Source: Stenocarpella maydis (taxonomy: Eukaryota; Ascomycota; Sordariomycetes; Diaporthales; Diaporthaceae). From it: a DNA stretch of 64,000 bases. The notes below the pieces were generated by a model. It saw nothing but the letters and a program-made list of their open reading frames with translations. It did not search any database and was not told where the DNA came from. Shown here piece after piece: positions 1 through 12,021 of the stretch (positions are counted from its first letter, which is position 1; the number at the start of each line of letters is the position of its first letter). The DNA is taken from contig NQMI01000045.1 of the NCBI GenBank assembly GCA_002270565.1, forward strand, positions 124,001 through 188,000. Reading direction: 5' to 3'. Position numbers and translations under genes: made by a program.

Positions 1-247
1 ACTTTCCTCCTGTCCATACTCTCTTCACACACACCACCGTACCAGCATACCCGGCGAACCCCCTGCATCAAACACTTGTCCCGGAACCGTTGCCTTTTAC
101 TTCCGCAAACGGTGAAACGTCAACCTGGCGCAAACGACAACGTGCCCGAACCGTGGCCCCGAACCTCTAGAGAACACACGGCCACACCTGCAGCGCGCAG
201 CACACTGTTGGTTCCCAAACGGCCTTCTTGGAGGAGCGTAAGCGAAC

Positions 248-1038
248 ATGGGCCAAGGGATGTCATGGCTGTCCAACCTTCTGTGGGCAAAGAAGGAAAT
301 TAGGATATTGATCTTGGGTTTGGTACGGGCTGCATGTGCCAGAGAGCCCAAGTCCGTCTTTGCTGATGCTTTCGATCCAGGACAATGCTGGCAAAACGAC
401 TCTTCTTTACAGGCTCAAAGTGCGAGACCCGCTTGGCTCCTACTTCCCAGCCGGACTGGCACCCTGCTGACACGCAGAACAGATAGGCGAGGTTGTCACA
501 ACGATCCCAACAATCGGTTTCAATGTTGAATCCGTCACATACAAGAACCTGAATTTTAATGTTTGGGTACGCCTCCTCCTCCCCCTCCCCACCGGAATCG
601 GCCGTCAGAGCGGGCTGGCTGACGCTTGCGACAGGATCTCGGCGGCCAAACGAGCATCAGGCCCTATTGGAGGTGCTACTACGCGAACACAGCAGCCGTC
701 ATCTTCGTGGTGGACTCCACCGACATAGAGCGCCTACAAACAGCAGCGGACGAGCTGGCAGCCATGCTTAATGAGGAGGAGCTAAAGGACGCCGCGCTGC
801 TGGTGTTCGCGAACAAGCAGGACCAGCCAGGGGCAAAAGGGGCGGGCGACATCTCACAGGCGCTGCGGCTCGGAGAGCTTAGGGACAGGAATTGGAGCAT
901 CATGGCGTGTTCAGCGGTTGACGGCAGTGGTGTGACTGAGGGTATGGATTGGTTGGTGGTAAGTTGGACAACCCCCAGCACCTACCTCAGAGAGGGCATT
1001 TGCGCTGACCAGAACAGCAAACCGTCTCCCAAGAGTAA
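248..1038 (+). CDS. ARL1: ADP-ribosylation factor-like GTPase Arl1
   Basis: Small Ras-superfamily GTPase of the Arl1 type. In fungi it acts at the trans-Golgi in vesicle tethering and GRIP-domain protein recruitment. Five exons join in frame: 248-322, 381-419, 483-566, 635-958 and 1018-1038, giving 180 aa, the usual Arl1 length. Gly2 follows Met1 (MGQGMS), the N-myristoylation position. Visible motifs are P-loop GLDNAGKTT split by intron 1, switch [10 protein letters not shown], switch II WDLGGQ across intron 3, NKQD for guanine recognition, and CSAVDG. The last exon is only 21 nt and encodes QTVSQE plus stop, so reading straight past 958 gives a false 197-aa tail. All introns are GT-AG, 58-68 nt. 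It is the first gene in the window and the next gene is 1.5 kb away. Family assignment is very secure; the micro-exon rests on splice-site and C-terminus fit. Confidence 0.93.
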
Positions 1039-2575
1039 GCGGGCGAGGAGGCACGCGACAGTGCTCGAGACCCGGCCTCCATCGGCCTCACTTGCTTGGT
1101 TGCCTCCCTGCGGGCGGTTGACAGTCTGGCAACATCTGACCTTAGCAACGGCGTTCATCAGGCGGGCGAGAGTGCACTGTAGGTTGGAACAGCATGTACA
1201 TATAAAGCTTATGCGATAATACGGTTTAATGAATACAGACGCGAGATCGTTCCTTTAGGTCACGGCGACGGTGTCCACAACAGCGACTGCGCAGGGGTTG
1301 AGAGGGCGGCCGAACACGGCGGCCAAGAGGAGAGACATAGCAACCACTACTGCAGCCTGCTGCAGGGGCATAACATGCTGAATACCGAACAGTCGGGATC
1401 AGCAGCTTCCAACACCTTTGTGGTAGAGGGGTATAGAGCCCAGATGTCGGGCTTGCGTGGGCAGTGACGTGAGGAATCCGTCAAATATGCCATCACCAAC
1501 CAGGAGACGGCGGGTAATGGTCAGCATTCAAACGAATGTTATGTATGGCTGGCTCTGACGAGGCCGGCGCATGGGAGAACGAGGAGGGTGACCTGCGTTC
1601 AACTTGATTCAATACTGCTCACACGGATGGAGTCTGCCTGCGCCTCTTGTGTGCTCACCGTGTGTCGTGGTGCAACTCCTGCAGCGTGCGAAACTCAAGT
1701 GATGGATACGTGCCAGGCCTGACAAAGAGCCTGAGCTTTGAAGGGACATGTCTTATCATTGTACTCGCCCCCTGTATAGCTGCTTGATTCTGCGTTAGTG
1801 GCTGTTTGTAATTGCATAGTACAACTGGCTTTTCAGCCTGGTGGAACAGTCGCCTCTGGTGATTCGCCTGGTCTCATGATACTCATATACACTGAAGCGT
1901 CAGGTCCTAAGCCTATTTCTCCCAGCCAGCTATTCGGTGACTTAATAAATACGTACATGACTGCGGAGGAAGGGGGCTCTTGTCATCGCAACCAGTGACT
2001 TGAAGATCGATCGTCCAACTGCCAGACCGCTCAACCCTCCTCGTGGCTGCTCGAGACTCGTCAGCGTTGAGGACCCGGCCAAGAAAGCTCAGAAGAGCAA
2101 TACGTTCGGAAAAGTGGCAACCGGTGGGTTTTTTTTTTTGGTTTTTTTTTTAATTTTTTTTTTGGTGGTTTTTTTGGCTGAATCAGATCCACACAGCACG
2201 CAAGTCCCAAGAACTCCCATCCAGACCTGTGCCGTACGTATTCCAATATCTACCCACTCATTGGTCTGCGGCCCACAGAATCTCGGCATCCTCACGGTCA
2301 AAGCGTACAGACGGAAAGCTGCAGCATGGGTATCCATATGCACCGGGCCGATGTAGAAGTCAATGGCGGGGATATGTATATATCAATGTCTATGTGAATA
2401 TTTCCTTCGCCACTTAGCTGGTCATTTCGTCTCCCAATTCCGTTGCCTTGCTCTCCAGCAGGAAACATTCCTTGAACCCCCAGCACTTGTCTGGTATCAC
2501 ACTTCTAGTACATAAGTGGACCAATCTTAGCATCTGTGAAGAGATCTGCCGGACAAGCTCCTCCTGTGGAACAAG
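1039..2575. other. Intergenic region, ARL1 to catalase
   Basis: No supported gene in 1.5 kb between two plus-strand genes. The only conspicuous element is a T-rich tract at about 2129-2176, made of runs of 7-11 T broken by GG or AA. It lies about 400 bp before the catalase start. The last 200 bp also hold a TATA-like stretch near 2374-2382. The short open frames here resemble nothing I recognise. Confidence 0.6.
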
Positions 2576-4249
2576 ATGGTCGCCGACGATAAGCCAACAT
2601 ACCGCTACGGCGAGAAGCCAGTCTATACCACCTCCAATGGCTGTCCTGTTGAAAACCCATCCAGCTGGCAACGGCTCGGTCAGAAGCCAGGCCCCCTCCT
2701 GCTGCAGGACTTCCACCTCATCGACCTGCTGGCTCACTTCGACCGTGAGCGCATTCCTGAGCGCGTTGTTCATGCCAAGGGTGCCGGTGCCTATGGCGAG
2801 TTCGAGGTCACACACGACGTCAGCGATATCTGCTCCATTGATATGCTGAATGGGGTTGGCAAGAAGACGCCGCTGGTGGCTCGTTTCTCAACCGTTGGAG
2901 GCGAGAAGGGTTCCGCTGATTCTGCCCGTGACCCACGAGGTAAGAATTCCCTGACATGGACACTTTCCCCAACCCAGCAGGCCACTGACATGGTCAAGGT
3001 TTCTCACTCAAGTTCTACACCCAGGAGGGCAACTGGGACTGGGTGTTCAACAACACCCCAGTCTTCTTCCTCCGCGATCCTACCAACTTCCCCCTGTTCA
3101 TTCACACTCAGAAGCGCAATCCCCAGACCAACCTCAAGGATGCCACAATGTTCTGGGACTACCTGAGCACGCACCAGGAGGCCGTCCACCAGGTGATGCA
3201 CCTCTTCTCAGACCGGGGAACGCCATACTCGTACAGGCATATGAACGGCTACTCCGGGCACACCTTCAAGTGGACCAAGCCGGACGGCTCCTTCGTCTAT
3301 GTGCAGGTCCACTGCAAGACGGACCAGGGCAGCAAGACGTTCAACAACGAGGAGGCGGCACAGATGTCGGCCGACAACCCCGACTGGCACACGCAGGACC
3401 TGTTCGAGGCCATCGAGCGGGGCGAGCACCCCAGCTGGACCGTGTACGTGCAGGTCCTCAGCCCGGAGCAGGCGCAGCGCTTCCGCTGGAACATCTTGGA
3501 CCTGACCAAGGTCTGGCCGCAGGGCGAGGTGCCCCTCCGGCCAGTGGGCCGCTTCACGCTCAACCGCAACCCGCAGAACTACTTCGCCGAGATCGAGCAG
3601 GCGGCGTTCGCGCCCTCGCACCTCGTGCCCGGGGTCGAGCCCTCGGCGGACCCGGTCCTGCAGTCGCGGCTCTTCTCGTACCCGGACACGCACCGCCACC
3701 GCCTCGGCGTCAACTACCAGCAGATCCCCGTCAACAGGCCGCTGCGCGCCTTCAACCCCTACCAGCGCGACGGGGCCATGGCCGTTGACGGCAACTACGG
3801 CGCGAACCCCAACTACCCGTCCACCTACCGGCCGCTCACGCACCGGCCCGTGAGCCCGACCTCGGCGCACGAGGAGTGGCAGGGCAGGGCCGTGACGGGC
3901 GTCTTCTCGGACGTGGGGCCCGACGACTACGCCCAGGCCGAGGGGCTGTGGGAGGTCCTCGGCCGCACGCCCGGCCAGCAGGACAACCTTGTGCACAACG
4001 TCTCGGTGCACCTGTGCGGGGCGCGCCAGGACACGCGGGAGCGGACGTACGGCATGTTTGCCAAGGTTAACGCCGAGCTTGGGCGGAGGATCCGGGAGGC
4101 GACCGAGGAGGAGGTAGGCACGAGTTCCAAACCTTTACTTTGCGCTTGGTCGCGCCCCCCTCTCTCCCTCTCTTGTGTGAAATCGGCTGACATCCAGGGG
4201 GTTGCTTGTCTAGGTTAAGGAGAGCGGCACGGCCAAGTCGAAGCTGTAA
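2576..4249 (+). CDS. Small-subunit peroxisomal catalase with PTS1
   Basis: Haem catalase, converting 2 H2O2 to water and oxygen. Three exons: 2576-2939, 2999-4113 and 4214-4249, giving 504 aa, the size of clade-3 small-subunit catalases. The distal catalytic His lies in [13 protein letters not shown] near residue 65, the catalytic Asn in [12 protein letters not shown], and the proximal haem Tyr in [14 protein letters not shown]. The last exon encodes [11 protein letters not shown] and then stop, so the protein ends in SKL, a canonical type-1 peroxisome signal. Intron 1 splits Gly in DPRG|FSLKFY. Intron 2 (100 nt) separates the core from the targeting tail. Without splicing, translation runs 34 codons past the core and ends at 4218 with no SKL. 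Intergenic space on both sides exceeds 1.5 kb. I infer a peroxisomal protein comparable to Neurospora CAT-4. The product is very secure. Confidence 0.97.
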
Positions 4250-7200
4250 GGCCCCATGGGTCCGGTTGGTGTCGTGTTGGGTACTGCCCGGCGTGAGCGG
4301 CGAGGAAGGAAGAGACTCCAGGGAGGCCTCCAGGAGTGAAGCGCATGTGCCCAAGAAGCACCAGCATCTAGGCGCGTACCTGAAGGGGCACCCGTGGGGA
4401 CCAAAAGCCTGTTTGCGGTATTTTGAGAGTTGCCATGAATGGCCACCGCAACTTTGGCGATGACGGCAATGGGGACCTGAATATGAAGATGCGCAGGCCG
4501 TGCCAGACAACCAGTAGGCGAGAGAGCTTTGAAAAGTGGGACCTGGGCTGGCTCAGATCCTGAGAGTAGATGAGACGTGGTTTTTTTTGGGGGGGTGTGG
4601 TGGTGTTGAGATGCACTTTCATGCCCGTCGAGAGGCGCCAAATAGAGTTTACGCTTGTTGCGTATCGAAATTACACCATACTATACTACATGGCTTGTGG
4701 GCTTCAATGTTGCTTTGGCGCGGAGTAGGTTGGGCCACCGAGCAACATGCCAAACTCAGCGCGCTTGGGTCCCTGCAGCTGGCTTTCAATGTCTGGCGTG
4801 ATGGCTTTCGCGGGAGTGGAGGCCTCATTTATAGTGTACATGGTGGCTCTGCTATGAAGCAAAGGAGCAGAAAGCGGAGCTCTCACCGAAGCATGCAGGA
4901 TCTATGCGCCATCCATATCTAAACAATTCCACGTGCTACTCTTCATCTATGTAGGTAGACGATGTTGTACAACTCTATCACGGCTCGGTGTCTCCTTCAC
5001 CGGGGGTATCCTTCACCTCGTCTCACGCCGTACCTAGTCGATTATACCACTACTACCAAAGCCGGTCGGTCATCCATCTCTTATTCATCAACTCGGCTTA
5101 GACGTTCTGAGCGACCTCCTCGGCGCCGAGACAGCAGCAGATTGATTCGAGGGCGCAGCATCCGGCGCAGCAGCAGCAGCACTGTTCAGGTAGCAGGATG
5201 ATTAGCCTGCATGTTCCCTCCTGTCTTGGTGGGTGGTTCAGGGGTTAAAAAAAGCTGGGGTGGTCTGTGTGAAAGACTCACATCCTCCATGACGCCACCT
5301 CCACGGAGGGACATTGACATTGGCTCCTGGGCCTTCTGTATAATTGGAGCTCAGTCAGCAATCCGGAATGATTTATATTATTCATATGGCAGGAGGGGGG
5401 GGGGTAGGGAGCTGGACGATCAGCGCACTGGCAGACTGCCAAGAGCTGTCAGGGGCTGGGTGCCAAGACGGGAGGATGGCCAAGAGGCCAAGAGAAAGAC
5501 AGAAGCTTGGCCCCCTCCTGCTGGGACATGATGTGGAACAGTACGTACGGGCTGCTCGGTTGTCTGGGGCTGGGCCACCATGTTGGTGTTCATCTGAGGC
5601 ATCTCCATTGACTCGGCAGGCATTTTGATATTGGGATGGTGGTTGGACTGGTGAGAGAACAAAGGCAATGTTTTACGATGCAACGACGGCAGAGCAGACA
5701 GACGGTCAGAGACTGGCGATTACACTTGACTTGGAGGGAAAGTCGTCAGGACGAGGGGAGGGAAGAGAGGAGCCGCCACCCTTAAATGGCTCTCGACACG
5801 CTCACCCGAAGCCCCAGGCACGTCCTGCTTCGATGCGCTGCGCTCAGGGTCCATGCAAGGTTTCAGCTAGGTCAGCGCAGGGGTGACTGGGATCACCATT
5901 GAAGACGGGGGACCACAAAGACTGCTGCGGCATACGCTTCACGGAAAAGGGGGGGGGGGTGCTGTCGACGAATTAGAGTCTGGACATGGTGAGCTGGCAG
6001 CCCATACAAGTCACTTAGTCAGTCAGCTAGCTCGTCGGAAATCTGGAACCAGGCAGGTCATGGCGGTTCGGGTATTGGGGACGATGCGAGGGCTGTGTCT
6101 ATTAGTACATAGCCAGGTAGCCAACGAAGCCGGGCTGTGCCTGTACTTGCTGCGTGTATGTACACAGTACTGTACTGCACAATGTCCTCTGCCATCGGAG
6201 CCTGATCCCCGGTCGGCGACGTGCCTGGTGGTCAGTTGAGGGTGTGAGGGTCACATCACACCACACCGTATGAAGCGGAATGGATGCTCGCGGGCCCACC
6301 GAAGTCGCACTTTACGGGTAGTCTATGCACATTGTCTCACTCAGCAGTGTCGTGGCCGAAATGATCAATGCTACACGAGACTAATACCATACATAGTAAG
6401 AAGCCGGGCCTCAAGATGTGAGTGGCCATCATGCTCGCCATGCCCCCCCCGTTCCTGGCATCAAAGCTTGACCTCAACGGCTGCCTCAAGCCTAAGCCAC
6501 CGCCTCAGCCCCCGGGGCGCTCAGGCGCCCGCAGCGGACTAGCCTCCCACTCCTGGGCCACCGAATGCTTCCTCTCCGCCCCAGGTCATGCCTGATGCCC
6601 TCCCTCCCTCGTGCGAGTACGCTGCAGCCAATGGTGCCGGCAGGCTTTGGACCTGAGAGCTGCGGATTCGGCCGTCGAGTTGGTGGGCCCTGCCCGCGGG
6701 CCGCCCTGCGCCAGTCCGCCCGGCCTCGTTCCTATTACGGATTATTAGTGTATTGATTTAGCCACAGCAGGCATCGTGAAGAGACGCGTTTCATCCCGCG
6801 GCTGCATCACCCGACCCCGCTGCCGCAGACCTGCATGCAGGACCACCACCCAGGCCATCGCTCGTTCCTGACGAATCCTCCTGGCCACCATCCCTGTGGC
6901 ATTATCCCTTTTTGTCTTTTTTTGTTTCCTCATCTCGCTCCCTCCACTCTCCCAAGCGCGTGACGTGCTGGCCAAGCTTTGAAGCCGGACCGTTCGTTGT
7001 CTTGGGCTCCGCCCTCTTTTATTTTCCCCCAGCTTGGCATGCATTGGATGAAGAAGAGGGATGGGGATGACTGCCCCCTACACCCCATGTGTCTACATGG
7101 TGCCGCGCCAATATATCCCGTGCCAGGGATGCAGAGACACGACATCTCGACCAGCCAGCTTCCTTCAGCACGCAGACGAACAAATCTGTGCTGTGGAACT

Positions 7201-7798
7201 TTCCATTCGGTAAATCCCTCTCCTCTCTACTAGGGCTGTATGGATCGCAGCGTATAGCCCAGCCCAGTCCCGCTCCGAGAGCCGTCTCTACCTTGCTTTC
7301 AAAACCGCCAAGCTACCCGCTCATTCTTGTTTCTTCCCATGGTAATCGCACGAGTGTGCGAGGCCTCGGCCGGCCGGCCGGGCATTCTCCTCGCCCATCC
7401 TCAACCCGTTTGCCGGCCTCAGGCTCAATCAATGACCCAGGCCCCGGAGACAGCTGGGAACATGGACCGGGATTGGACAACATGCCCCAGTTCATCCTTG
7501 GCGCACCTGGTCGCCGTTCAAGAAACCGCACGCAACCTGTTTCCAACCCGGGGTGTAGCAAGGCCGGCTACTGGACTATGGCTCGTGCTCTGGGGCGGTT
7601 CCAGTGCTCGCTGCTGTTTCGCAAACAGGTTGATCCCCAGGCAGGGCCTCAGGCCGCTGGCCTCGCGCTGAGAACATGGCCACATTAGCAAAACTAGATA
7701 ATGTCAATGTGACTATAAGCGGAGAGGCGCTCGCTACTGTACAACAATTCTAGGAGCAACGCTGGACCAGCTTCTTCGATACTGTTGTTTTTTGTACC
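4250..7798. other. Intergenic region downstream of catalase
   Basis: 3.5 kb in which I can support no gene. Open frames up to 199 aa occur on both strands, but they lack recognisable motifs and overlap each other without coding-like composition. Short homopolymer runs (G at about 5396-5403 and 5948-5957, T at 4581-4588) and CAG-type repeats near 5165 are the only structure. The last 500 bp are presumably the promoter of the gene starting at 7799. Confidence 0.55.
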
Positions 7799-9504
7799 AT
7801 GCCTAGAGAGATCCCTACGACCCAGCCGAGCACGGCGCTCGTGCCAGCTGCACAGAATCCAACCACCATGGCATTGAAAACGCAACAGCCCGGGGTTCAG
7901 CTGGCTCTTGTCCCTGTCCTCATTGTTTCCGCCGATCAGCTTGAGCAATATGCGAAGTCCTTAGTGCAGGCACAGCCTTCTCAACTACACAATCCGACGG
8001 GCACCCAGAAGACACGGGCTGCTCAAGCACCAAATCTACCCAACATACAGTTTAACAGCATCATACAAATTAACACCAACCAAGCGCCGACGGCTTTAAA
8101 TCAAGGAGGTGGGGCAGGCCCACAAGTCAGATTCCCTCCAGTCAGTCAGACGACCCTACCGGCGGGTCCAACAATCGAGAACAGGCCTCACGCCGTGGAA
8201 AATTCGCTCAAGGTTCCAAGTTCGACTCCAGCAAACCAGCAAAGGCGTCAGATTGGCCGCGCACACGAAATGAACAAACCTCCGCTTTCCCCAGTCCAGA
8301 ACAGTCCCGGCCAGGATAAACCGAAAGATCCGAGAACCAAGGCAGCCCCTGGCAAGAGACCCGACACCGATCAAGAGTCCCCGTCAAATGCTCAGAATCA
8401 AAGAAAGTATCTTGAGACACAGGGTGTTCCAGTAACTCGAGCCCAAAGCCAAGACGATCGGGATGTCTCTGGGCGCTCATTTCGCTCAGCCATCAGGACG
8501 ATCACCAAGTTGGGCAATAATAATCACAACCATAGAGTCCCTTCTCAGAAAGGGGACAAGGTGGCTACCCCTCCGATTACTGTGGATGCTTCAGACAGGA
8601 AAAGAAGCCGTCCAAGAAGAATCGATAATGTCCCAGCGGCTCGGGTAGCTGGCAAGCCACCACGCCAGACAGATAGACAGACAGCCGTACCCCTTGGTGA
8701 CCACGATCGAACTGAATCTAGCACTCATACAGCTCGTGATAGGGCGGACCTCAAACCTCAAGACGTAACGAATCCACATCAAGACCGGGACGAGACTCGT
8801 GGTGAAGTTCCAGGAAGTACAGCCGTGAGAAATTCGACAGAGGGGACTGGGGCTGGGCCTGGACACCCGAAAGTACTCAAGGAAAATGATATACGAAATC
8901 GTAAGTAAATTTTGCAGGAGGGGTAAATGCATAAATTGAGCTGACGATATCATGCTTGATAAAAGACCTTCTGGGGCTCAATTCCCTACTTGGGAAAGGA
9001 AAAAAGAAGCTCGGGGGTAAAACCGTCAAGCTGGTCTTGATCGGCAAAGCCTCGGCGGAAATGATGGGACTGGAGACCACCGAAAAGGTCTACCATATCG
9101 ACGTGATGCTTGATATGCGGCTTCAAAAGGACCACCTGGACTATATCCGTCAGTGCATGAGCGGGGTCTTTAGAGAATTCGACGCGCTGGACCAGGACAC
9201 CAAGAATAAGACGCCCAAGTCATTCTTTGGTAATAAAGAACAACGGGCCGCGGTGTTCGATCAAGTTTCCCGGAGTGGGCAGTGCGTGACCGAACACATG
9301 GAGCACCTAAAGGTGTACGTCATGGACAAGAAACTTGCGCTCGAGTTTGAGCGACGCCGCTGCGAGAGACTGGGCGACAATGATGAATGCGCTAGGAGCG
9401 CCAAGAGCACCAGCATGAACATCATCAAAGCCCTCCGGACGGGACCTGATCCGAAGTACTCCGGGTCCCTGAGCGACGAGAGCTGCAGGAAGCTAAGCAC
9501 ATGA
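7799..9504 (+). CDS. Unrecognised protein, disordered N-terminus and folded C-terminal domain
   Basis: Two exons, 7799-8900 and 8966-9504, join in frame across a 65-nt GT-AG intron to give 546 aa. I do not recognise the family. Residues 1 to about 365 are rich in Gln, Pro, Asn, Arg, Asp and Thr and look disordered. The last 180 residues look folded: a basic GKGKKKLGGK stretch, then alternating hydrophobics VKLVLIGKASAEM, and a helical part with LDYIRQCMSGVF and EFERRRCERLGDN. Base composition is less GC-rich than in the neighbouring catalase. Gene-poor DNA lies on both sides (3.5 kb and 1.0 kb). Two separate genes are possible, but the phase-1 junction supports one. It may be lineage-specific. 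No function is proposed. Confidence 0.6.
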
Positions 9505-10529
9505 GGACTGGCGCCTTGATCCCTGAGGCGTCAGTAAAGGAGCTTTTCCGAAACCCCGATTATACTTGAGATTCCGAAGAGAGCGGCCCGGTGGATGAAG
9601 AGATAAGCAAGACGAACGGGTTTCATTCCTGTAAGAAGCTCCAAGTCCTCATCTCGGAGGGCGGGATTTCTATACGCAACGACAAATATTAATGACAAAG
9701 TCCTTATCAATTATACGTGATCTGATAGCATCAAATATCAACTAGTGGGAATATGACAGTGGTATCTGGTGAGCCGTATATAGTGGAGAGAGGATGCGAC
9801 CTCAAGTGCTTTCTCTAAGCTTCTGGATGTTCACTTTTTTTTATCCACACCCAGACACAACATCCTATAGGCTTACATGATTGGCACATGCAGCCTACGC
9901 TATGTTGATTGATATTTATGCAAGTCAAGCTCTTTGATCATAGCTTTAAAGGGCAAAGTTATTACTGATCGATCTACAATAAATAATCACGCTCAGAATA
10001 GTGAACACACACACAACGCGATCCCTAGGGTCAATACCAACTACTTTCAACCTTTGTAGTCAGTTCTAACTGACAGTAGACCCTCAGCCATGGACACCAT
10101 CTCAGAATGTATTGACTAATACTTCGATCACCACATATCATGCAGCCCTCAATGCCGTTTACCGGAGATGCATCTAGGTACCAACAGCCTAGAGCTGAGT
10201 TCCACCCTGAAGGGTCCATGGTTCTTGAGCATGGCCATAACACCGGGTAGCTTTTAGGCGCTACACCGGGTAATGCTCCTTGATCCCGTTTTCGTCGTCC
10301 AACTTTTAAGGAGCCCAGTCAGTCACCGATAATTCTTGTCTCTGTTTCTGGAGCGTGGTCTGAGGTGAATTGTACGGGGCCTCGATCTGAAGGCTGGTGA
10401 TATTTGGATTGCACCTTGAGCAGCGAATCTCCCTTGGATTCCAATATCAGATAGTCGCATTTGCAACTCTGCGGGTGGCGCTCTTGGCAGCTTGGTGTTG
10501 ACGACCCTAGCGCTGAGTTGCTCGGGAGG
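9505..10529. other. Intergenic region
   Basis: About 1 kb of AT-leaning sequence between convergent genes (7799-9504 on plus, GNAT on minus). It presumably holds both 3' UTRs. I see no RNA gene, repeat or open frame worth reporting. Confidence 0.55.
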
Positions 10530-11409
10530 TTATTGCTTCACTGGCTCCCGGATCATGATGCAGAGTTTGTAGACGCCATGACGGTCCTTGGTCAGCTTGT
10601 CCAGGTCGAACTCAACACTGTCAACCTCGCGGAAGCCCAGCCTCTCATAAACGGGCTTTCCAGCGGGCGTGGCTTCGAGGTAGGTTTTGACACCCTCTCG
10701 GTCGGCGATCTGCAGCATGGGAAGTATCAGGGCCTTGGCGGCGCCCCGTCTGAGATACTTCGTCGAGGTCGCAATCAGTGAGAGGCCTGGTGGCAGTTAG
10801 TCATGTATCAACCTTCCCCCGCCACTGTTGGGGCCAGGGAAAGCCTCGCTGCTTACCCAACATATCATCACCCATCCACCTCGAAGACATCCTGCTTAGC
10901 TCGCCGAAGAAACCCCGGCAGAGCTCCGGGTCCGCGCCCCTGGGGGTGTCCAAGGACGCGGGCGACGAAGAAGGCTGCGGTGCATCGCTGCCACCAGCAA
11001 GAGGAGCCGGCACCTCGCCGTTGGCCTCAACCTCGCCGTCGCCCTCCACCAGCCTCGAGACGTCCGCCCCCAACCCGTCGCCATCAGCGTCGCCCCCGCC
11101 CACCCATTCGCCAAACGCACTGGACCCGCGTGGCACATCCCAGCGCGCAAAAGACACAATGTCCCCGGTCCGGGAGTCAACGACCTTGAAGTGGCGCACA
11201 GACTTGTCGTGCATCTTCCTGCGGATCCGGCGCGCCATCCACTCCATCATGGCGGCTGTGTCGGCAGACCACCAGTACGTATTGCCCGGGTCGGTCTGGA
11301 ACGCGGCGTGGTAGACCTCGGCGATGCGCTCCACATCAGCCTCCGTGGTGCGGGACATGGTGAAGTCCGCGGGGAGGAGACCCGGCGGGATGTTGAAGGG
11401 GAGGGCCAT
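10530..11409 (-). CDS. GNAT-family N-acetyltransferase
   Basis: Two exons on the minus strand, 11409-10857 and 10786-10530, joined across a 70-nt GT-AG intron, encode 269 aa. The N-terminal part has typical GNAT sequence (RTTEADVERIAEVYHAAF, then HFKVVD and SFARWDVP). The acetyl-CoA motif A follows the intron: LSLIATSTKYLRRGAAKALI, with RRGAA in place of the usual Q/RxxGxG/A. Motif B is YLEATPAGKPVYERLGF. A Gly/Asp/Ser/Pro-rich insert of about 60 residues before the intron probably loops out. The ATG at 11409 is preferred because a TATATAAG-like box lies about 90 bp upstream; an in-frame ATG at 11520 would place that box inside the coding region. The substrate cannot be told from sequence. 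Fungal GNATs of this type usually act on small molecules. Confidence 0.85.
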
Positions 11410-12021
11410 GGCTGACAGTATTGCCTGTGCTTGGACGAGCTGGCTATCTATGCTTCTGCGGACGCGGTGTGGCTCAGCAGTGCCGGGGATGTCTGTGTGT
11501 ATATAAGGGCTGGGGAGCACTGTGAAGGCCGTGCTGCCGGCGATGCGAGGGTGGTAGGGGGGAAATAGGGAAGATACATGCTTCTGCGCTGTATATCGTC
11601 TGCGAAATATCTAGTATCACCGGAGCCGCAGGTATGTGACATGCGGCACGGTTGGACCCGCTGACCCGATGACTCCTCGCCGGGGAAGTTAGGAAGCCGG
11701 ATGACGCGAGTCGGGAGGGCTACTGAAGTTGACGTGGATCGTTTCGGAGGTGGCAACACTGCAAAAAATCCATCGGTGGGTCCGCAGTAGATGCATCAAG
11801 AAGCCATTAAGCGTGAAACTCGGCAAGAGAGCACGTATTAGTCTGGGATGTACCCCGCTTTGGGACAGGCCTATGAGTGGATTCACGACCATTGGGGTTC
11901 ATGCGGAGGGGAATCTCGTCCAGGTATTTACAGCTCTAACCATAAAACTTTTTGTAGAGGTTACCCGAGGTATATACATTGACTTTCCTTTCCTAAACTA
12001 AGTACATTGATACAGGGTGGA
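11410..12021. other. Promoter of the GNAT gene and 3' region of the TRP-like gene
   Basis: 612 bp between two minus-strand genes. A TATATA-type box lies at about 11498-11504, read on minus as CCTTATATAC. It is the only regulatory candidate. The remainder shows no gene. Confidence 0.5.

Noticed and set aside
3208..4011. 267-codon minus-strand frame
   Set aside because: Mirror of the GC-rich catalase exon 2; Val/Arg/Gly-rich and without motif.
8956..9504. Independent short gene starting at TTG 8956
   Set aside because: There is no ATG at its start, and the upstream frame joins it in phase across a clean 65-nt GT-AG intron.
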